From assembly GCF_014596445.1 (NCBI RefSeq), contig NZ_MECL01000034.1:1-64000 (forward strand): DNA of 64,000 bases, read 5' to 3'. Position 1 is the stretch's first letter. Every line of letters begins with the position of its first letter. A model generated the notes under the pieces. The model had not been told where the DNA came from and ran no database searches. It saw only the letters and a program-made list of their open reading frames with translations. The position numbers were made by a program, and so were the translations under genes. This document shows, one piece after another, positions 61,251 to 64,000 of the stretch. The DNA is from Streptomyces sp. CBMA29. Its GTDB lineage: Bacteria; Actinomycetota; Actinomycetes; Streptomycetales; Streptomycetaceae.

Positions 61251-61389
61251 GAGGCTTCCTCGTCCGGTGAGGGGTGCGGATGCTCGGGCGGCGGAGCTGA
61301 CCGCTCCGGCATGCGGGTCCGGCCGCCCGCCCGGAACGCGCTGCTGTTCTCTCGGGAACTCCTGCGACGAGGGTCTGAAGCGCCAGATT

Positions 61390-61401
61390 GTGAACGCTAA
61401 C
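61390..61401. promoter_or_regulatory. GTGAACGCTAAC operator variant (esterase)
   Basis: One base from GTGAGCGCTAAC. Its flanks make a longer palindrome, ATTGT...ACAAT. It lies 140 bases upstream of the esterase start. Confidence 0.6.
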
Positions 61402-61477
61402 AATCCTCGGGAGCGGAGAGACCGCGCAGAGGCGAGTGACATGTCCACTGTGCGGCCATCGGTGATAGTGGGGTGAT

Positions 61478-61492
61478 ATGAGACTGACACAT
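61478..61492. promoter_or_regulatory. ATGAGACTGACACAT motif, copy 2
   Basis: Identical 15 bases to 44776-44790. Here the flanks form ATATG...CATAT, a perfect inverted repeat around AGACTGACA, about 228 bases from the esterase start, close to the distance of copy 1 from its gene. Confidence 0.55.
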
Positions 61493-61894
61493 ATGGGCGA
61501 CGGAACTCAAGAGTGCGGTACCGGACCGTCCGTCTGTCGGCGGTGGCCCGCTCCGGGCGGTGGCGGCGGGAATCGGGCGATGCCGCCGAGTACGCGGCCG
61601 GAACTACCAGTTCACGACGTCATGACGATCGACCCGCCGATGACCGCTCGCCGAGTCACCCCGAACTCGACGCCCTGCGGCATGGGTTGACCGAAGCCGT
61701 CCGGTCGCTGTTTCGCCGCACACCACCGACCTGCCCGGCTCGATGAATACGACAGAAGATGCCGGGAACCCCGCGTGAACCCGTGAGCGCCGAGTGCCGC
61801 GAGAGGGCTTGACACCGCCTGCCCGATGCAGCACGCTTCCGTCGTTCCGACGACAGTCACCGTCCCCAAGAACGGGTGTCTCGCCGGTAAGCAT

Positions 61895-61906
61895 GTTAGC
61901 GCTCAC
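61895..61906. promoter_or_regulatory. GTTAGCGCTCAC operator (third GH54)
   Basis: Flanked by AT-rich sequence (catttttt), 164 bases upstream of the GH54 start. Confidence 0.65.
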
Positions 61907-62069
61907 ATTTTTTACGTGTGCGCTCGGCCTTGGCTCCCCCCACCTGCCAGGAGACCTGCGTGAACGTCAGGCCCATTCCCGACCGGCCTCACGGAACCCG
62001 CAGCCCACTCGCCACGACAGCGCCAGCCCGCGCGATCCCACCGGACCGCGCCTCAGAAGGGAGATCCCG

Positions 62070-63650
62070 ATGGACGACAGACTCACACGAGGTGGTGCGC
62101 CCTCCCGGCACGGCGGCATCCGCCGCATCTGGGAGCCGGTCCTGCGCCGAACCCGGCTGAACACCGAGCCCGCCCCCGCCGCCAGGACCGCGCGTCGGCG
62201 CGCCGGTCTTCCGGCCAAGCTGGCCGCGGCGGCCCTGCTCGTGGTCGGCGCCCTGGCCGGGGGCGCGGCGGGAGCCGGTACGGCGCGGGCCGCCGGCTCG
62301 GGGCCCTGCGACATCTATCAGTCCGGTGGCACGCCGTGCGTGGCGGCGCACAGTACGACGCGCGCGTTGTACTCGGCGTACAACGGGCCGCTGTACCAGG
62401 TCAGGCGTGCCTCGGACAACACGACGAAGAACATCGGGCTGCTCAGCGTCGGCGGTTACGCGGACGCCGCCTCGCAGGACTCCTTCTGCGCGGGCACGAG
62501 CTGTCTCATCACGGTCATCTACGACCAGTCGGGCCGTAACAACAACCTGACCCAGGCTCCGGGCGGCAGCGCGGCCGGCGGACCCGACAACCTCGCCGGC
62601 GCCACCGCCGCGCCCACCATGGTCGGCGGCCACAAGGCGTACGGGGTCTTCGTGGCCCCCGGCACCGGCTACCGGAACAACCACACCAACGGGATCGCGA
62701 CCGGCGACGACCCCGAGGGCATGTACGCCATCTTCGACGGCACCCACTACAACGGCGGCTGCTGCTTCGACTACGGCAACGCCGAGACGGACAGCAACGA
62801 CGACGGCAACGGCACGATGGAAGCCATCTACTTCGGCAACATCAGGGTCTGGGGCTACGGCGCGGGCAACGGTCCATGGATCATGGCCGACCTGGAGAAC
62901 GGCCTGTTCTCCGGTGTCGACCAGCACTACAACGCCAACGACCCGACCATCAACTACCGCTACACCACCGCCATCATCAAGGGCACCCACAACCAGTGGG
63001 CCATCCGCGGCGGCAACGCCCAGTCCGGCGGCCTGTCCACCTTCTACAGCGGGCCGCGCCCCAACGTCTCCGGCTACAACCCGATGCGCAAGCAGGGCGC
63101 CATCATCCTCGGCACCGGCGGCGACAACAGCAAGGGAGCCCAAGGCACCTTCTATGAAGGCGTCATGACCTCCGGCTACCCCTCGGACGCCACCGAGAAC
63201 GCCGTCCAGGCGAACATCACCGCGGCCGGATACACCAACTCCTCCGGTACCGGTACGACCGGTGCGTTGCACGCGGTGGGTGCGGGCAAGTGCCTGGATG
63301 TGCCGAATTCCTCGACCACGCCGGGTACGCAGCCGCAGATCTGGGACTGCAACGGCCAGGCCAACCAGAGCTGGTCGCGTACGTCCTCGAATCAGTTGAC
63401 GGTCTTCTCCGGCGGCAGTCAGTTGTGCCTGGACGCGTACGACAACCAGACCGCGGCCGGTACGAAGGTCGTGACCTGGACCTGTAACGGCGGTGCCAAC
63501 CAGCAGTGGCAGGTGAACTCCAACGGCACGGTCACCGGCACCCAGTCCGGTCTCTGCCTCGATGTCACCGGAGCCTCCACCGCCAACGGCGCCCTCGCCG
63601 AACTGTGGACCTGCAACGGCGGCAGCAACCAGCAATGGACCCTCGGCTGA
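62070..63650 (+). CDS. secreted GH54 alpha-L-arabinofuranosidase with C-terminal CBM13 (fungal AbfB-like)
   Basis: 526 residues; ATG 62070 with AAGGGAG six bases upstream. A long basic N region precedes the signal helix, ending near residue 75. GH54 covers about 77-388 and is closer to fungal AbfB than its two paralogues (DGTHYNGGCCFDYGNAET, WGYGAGNGPWIMADLE); predicted nucleophile Glu276 and acid/base Asp352. A CBM13 takes the place of the fungal CBM42. The last 396 bases are nearly identical to the end of the GH39-like gene at 24401. It cuts alpha-L-arabinofuranosides outside the cell. Confidence 0.93.
   Translation: MDDRLTRGGAPSRHGGIRRIWEPVLRRTRLNTEPAPAARTARRRAGLPAKLAAAALLVVGALAGGAAGAGTARAAGSGPCDIYQSGGTPCVAAHSTTRALYSAYNGPLYQVRRASDNTTKNIGLLSVGGYADAASQDSFCAGTSCLITVIYDQSGRNNNLTQAPGGSAAGGPDNLAGATAAPTMVGGHKAYGVFVAPGTGYRNNHTNGIATGDDPEGMYAIFDGTHYNGGCCFDYGNAETDSNDDGNGTMEAIYFGNIRVWGYGAGNGPWIMADLENGLFSGVDQHYNANDPTINYRYTTAIIKGTHNQWAIRGGNAQSGGLSTFYSGPRPNVSGYNPMRKQGAIILGTGGDNSKGAQGTFYEGVMTSGYPSDATENAVQANITAAGYTNSSGTGTTGALHAVGAGKCLDVPNSSTTPGTQPQIWDCNGQANQSWSRTSSNQLTVFSGGSQLCLDAYDNQTAAGTKVVTWTCNGGANQQWQVNSNGTVTGTQSGLCLDVTGASTANGALAELWTCNGGSNQQWTLG
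63255..63650 (+). repeat. CBM13-coding repeat, copy B
   Basis: Matches 25802-26197 with about five differences in 396 bases by eye; similarity stops at both the linker and the stop codon. Confidence 0.85.
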
Positions 63651-63679
63651 CACCCACCGGCTCACGACAAGCACATCCA

Positions 63680-63726
63680 CCCACCCCGGTGGCTCGCCGG
63701 CGCTCCCGGCGAGCCACCGGGGTGGG
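63680..63726 (+). terminator. terminator after the third GH54
   Basis: Two perfectly complementary 21-base arms (63680-63700 and 63706-63726) around CGCTC, 30 bases past the stop. Confidence 0.8.
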
Positions 63727-63837
63727 AGCCGAACGTACCGAATCGCCGAGGACCGTGACGGCGCTGCGAGCGGTACGGTTCTGGCGCGTACGAGGTCGTG
63801 CCGGATCATCGGGCTGCGGAAGAGGGGGCGAGGGGTC

Positions 63838-64000
63838 GTGACCGCGATCGCGTACGTTCCGACGGCGCTTGTCCGGCTCGACGAGCCGCCCGCCCCCGCC
63901 GCCGTGGGCGTCGGCATCCACGGCCCCGCCGGGCAGGTCGACGAGTTCCGGTTGCCGGATCTGTGGCAGTTCCATCTCTACGACTACGAGGCCGACTTGA
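63838..64000 (+). CDS. hypothetical protein, 3' end outside the window
   Basis: GTG 63838 with a purine-rich site (GAGGGG) just upstream opens a frame that is still open at the right edge; about 54 residues are visible (TAIAYVPTALVRLDEPPAP, then WQFHLYDYEADL). I do not recognise a family from this part. It follows the GH54 terminator, so it is a separate unit. Confidence 0.5.
   Translation, partial: MTAIAYVPTALVRLDEPPAPAAVGVGIHGPAGQVDEFRLPDLWQFHLYDYEADL

Larger units (their letters stand above)
61251..62069. other. 819-base divergent regulatory region between the esterase and the third GH54
   Basis: The longest gene-free stretch. It holds GTGAACGCTAAC (61390-61401) and ATGAGACTGACACAT (61478-61492) on the esterase side, and GTTAGCGCTCAC (61895-61906) on the GH54 side. 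I see no coding signal in the middle part (about 61500-61890). Confidence 0.6.

Noticed and set aside
61604..61906. A 100-codon frame on the minus strand between the esterase and the third GH54
   Set aside because: No ribosome site, no recognisable motif, and it would cover the GTTAGCGCTCAC operator. Treated as noncoding.

Overview
The window is high-GC actinomycete DNA, almost certainly from a Streptomyces chromosome. The signs are strong third-position GC bias, GTG/TTG starts behind GGAGG-type ribosome sites, rare TTA (bldA-type) codons, CebR-type cellulase operators, and sugar ABC importers that lack their own ATPase (in streptomycetes MsiK usually supplies it). No IS element, integrase, CRISPR array or rRNA gene was seen.

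Region 1-9.8 kb looks like ordinary chromosome: two GNAT acetyltransferases, a metallo-beta-lactamase-fold hydrolase, a large GH2 beta-galactosidase, a small membrane protein, a split transketolase-like gene pair facing a [2Fe-2S] SoxR gene across one SoxR-type palindrome, a YiaA/B-type membrane protein and tRNA-Pro(GGG).

From 9.9 to 63.7 kb the window is one continuous glycan-degradation island. Fourteen secreted proteins carry ricin-B/CBM13-like lectin modules and three carry CBM2. Between 9.9 and 29.4 kb are GH43 (subfamily-24-like exo-beta-1,3-galactanase), GH29, an intracellular GH63-like alpha/alpha-barrel enzyme, GH54, GH27, GH59, a second GH29, and two clan-A enzymes related to GH39. 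Together these fit arabinogalactan-protein (AGP) side chains and backbone: galactan, L-arabinofuranose, alpha-galactose and L-fucose. Between 29.6 and 37.0 kb a LacI regulator faces an intracellular GH127 beta-L-arabinofuranosidase, followed by a sugar-binding lipoprotein, two permeases and a FadR-type regulator. Between 37.1 and 47.9 kb lie cell-wall enzymes: a feruloyl-esterase-like protein, GH6, GH62, a right-handed beta-helix protein, GH12 and GH10. Between 48.0 and 58.4 kb a FadR-type regulator faces an operon with an ABC importer, an unrecognised alpha/alpha-barrel protein and an oxidative L-fucose pathway (aldo/keto reductase, lactonase, mutarotase, zinc dehydrogenase, SDR). Between 58.5 and 63.7 kb are two more GH54 enzymes around a CE3-like SGNH esterase. 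A gene cut by the right edge closes the window.

Regulation appears layered. At least six operator classes recur between the genes: GTTAGCGCTMAC (about seven sites, two inside coding sequence), CGAAYCGRTTCG (next to the first LacI gene and in the promoter of the GH63-like gene), a TGCA-centred palindrome beside the second LacI gene, ATCCCATGTC/GACAT-N-ATGTC near the first FadR-type gene, CebR boxes, and a CGAAA-N-TTTCG xylanase-type box. Three secreted enzymes carry a TTA codon at the 5' end, which suggests developmental (bldA) control. The working model is that secreted lectin-tethered enzymes strip AGP and hemicellulose outside the cell, two importers take up arabino-oligosaccharide and fucose-type products, and GH127, the GH63-like enzyme and the fucose oxidation genes act inside.
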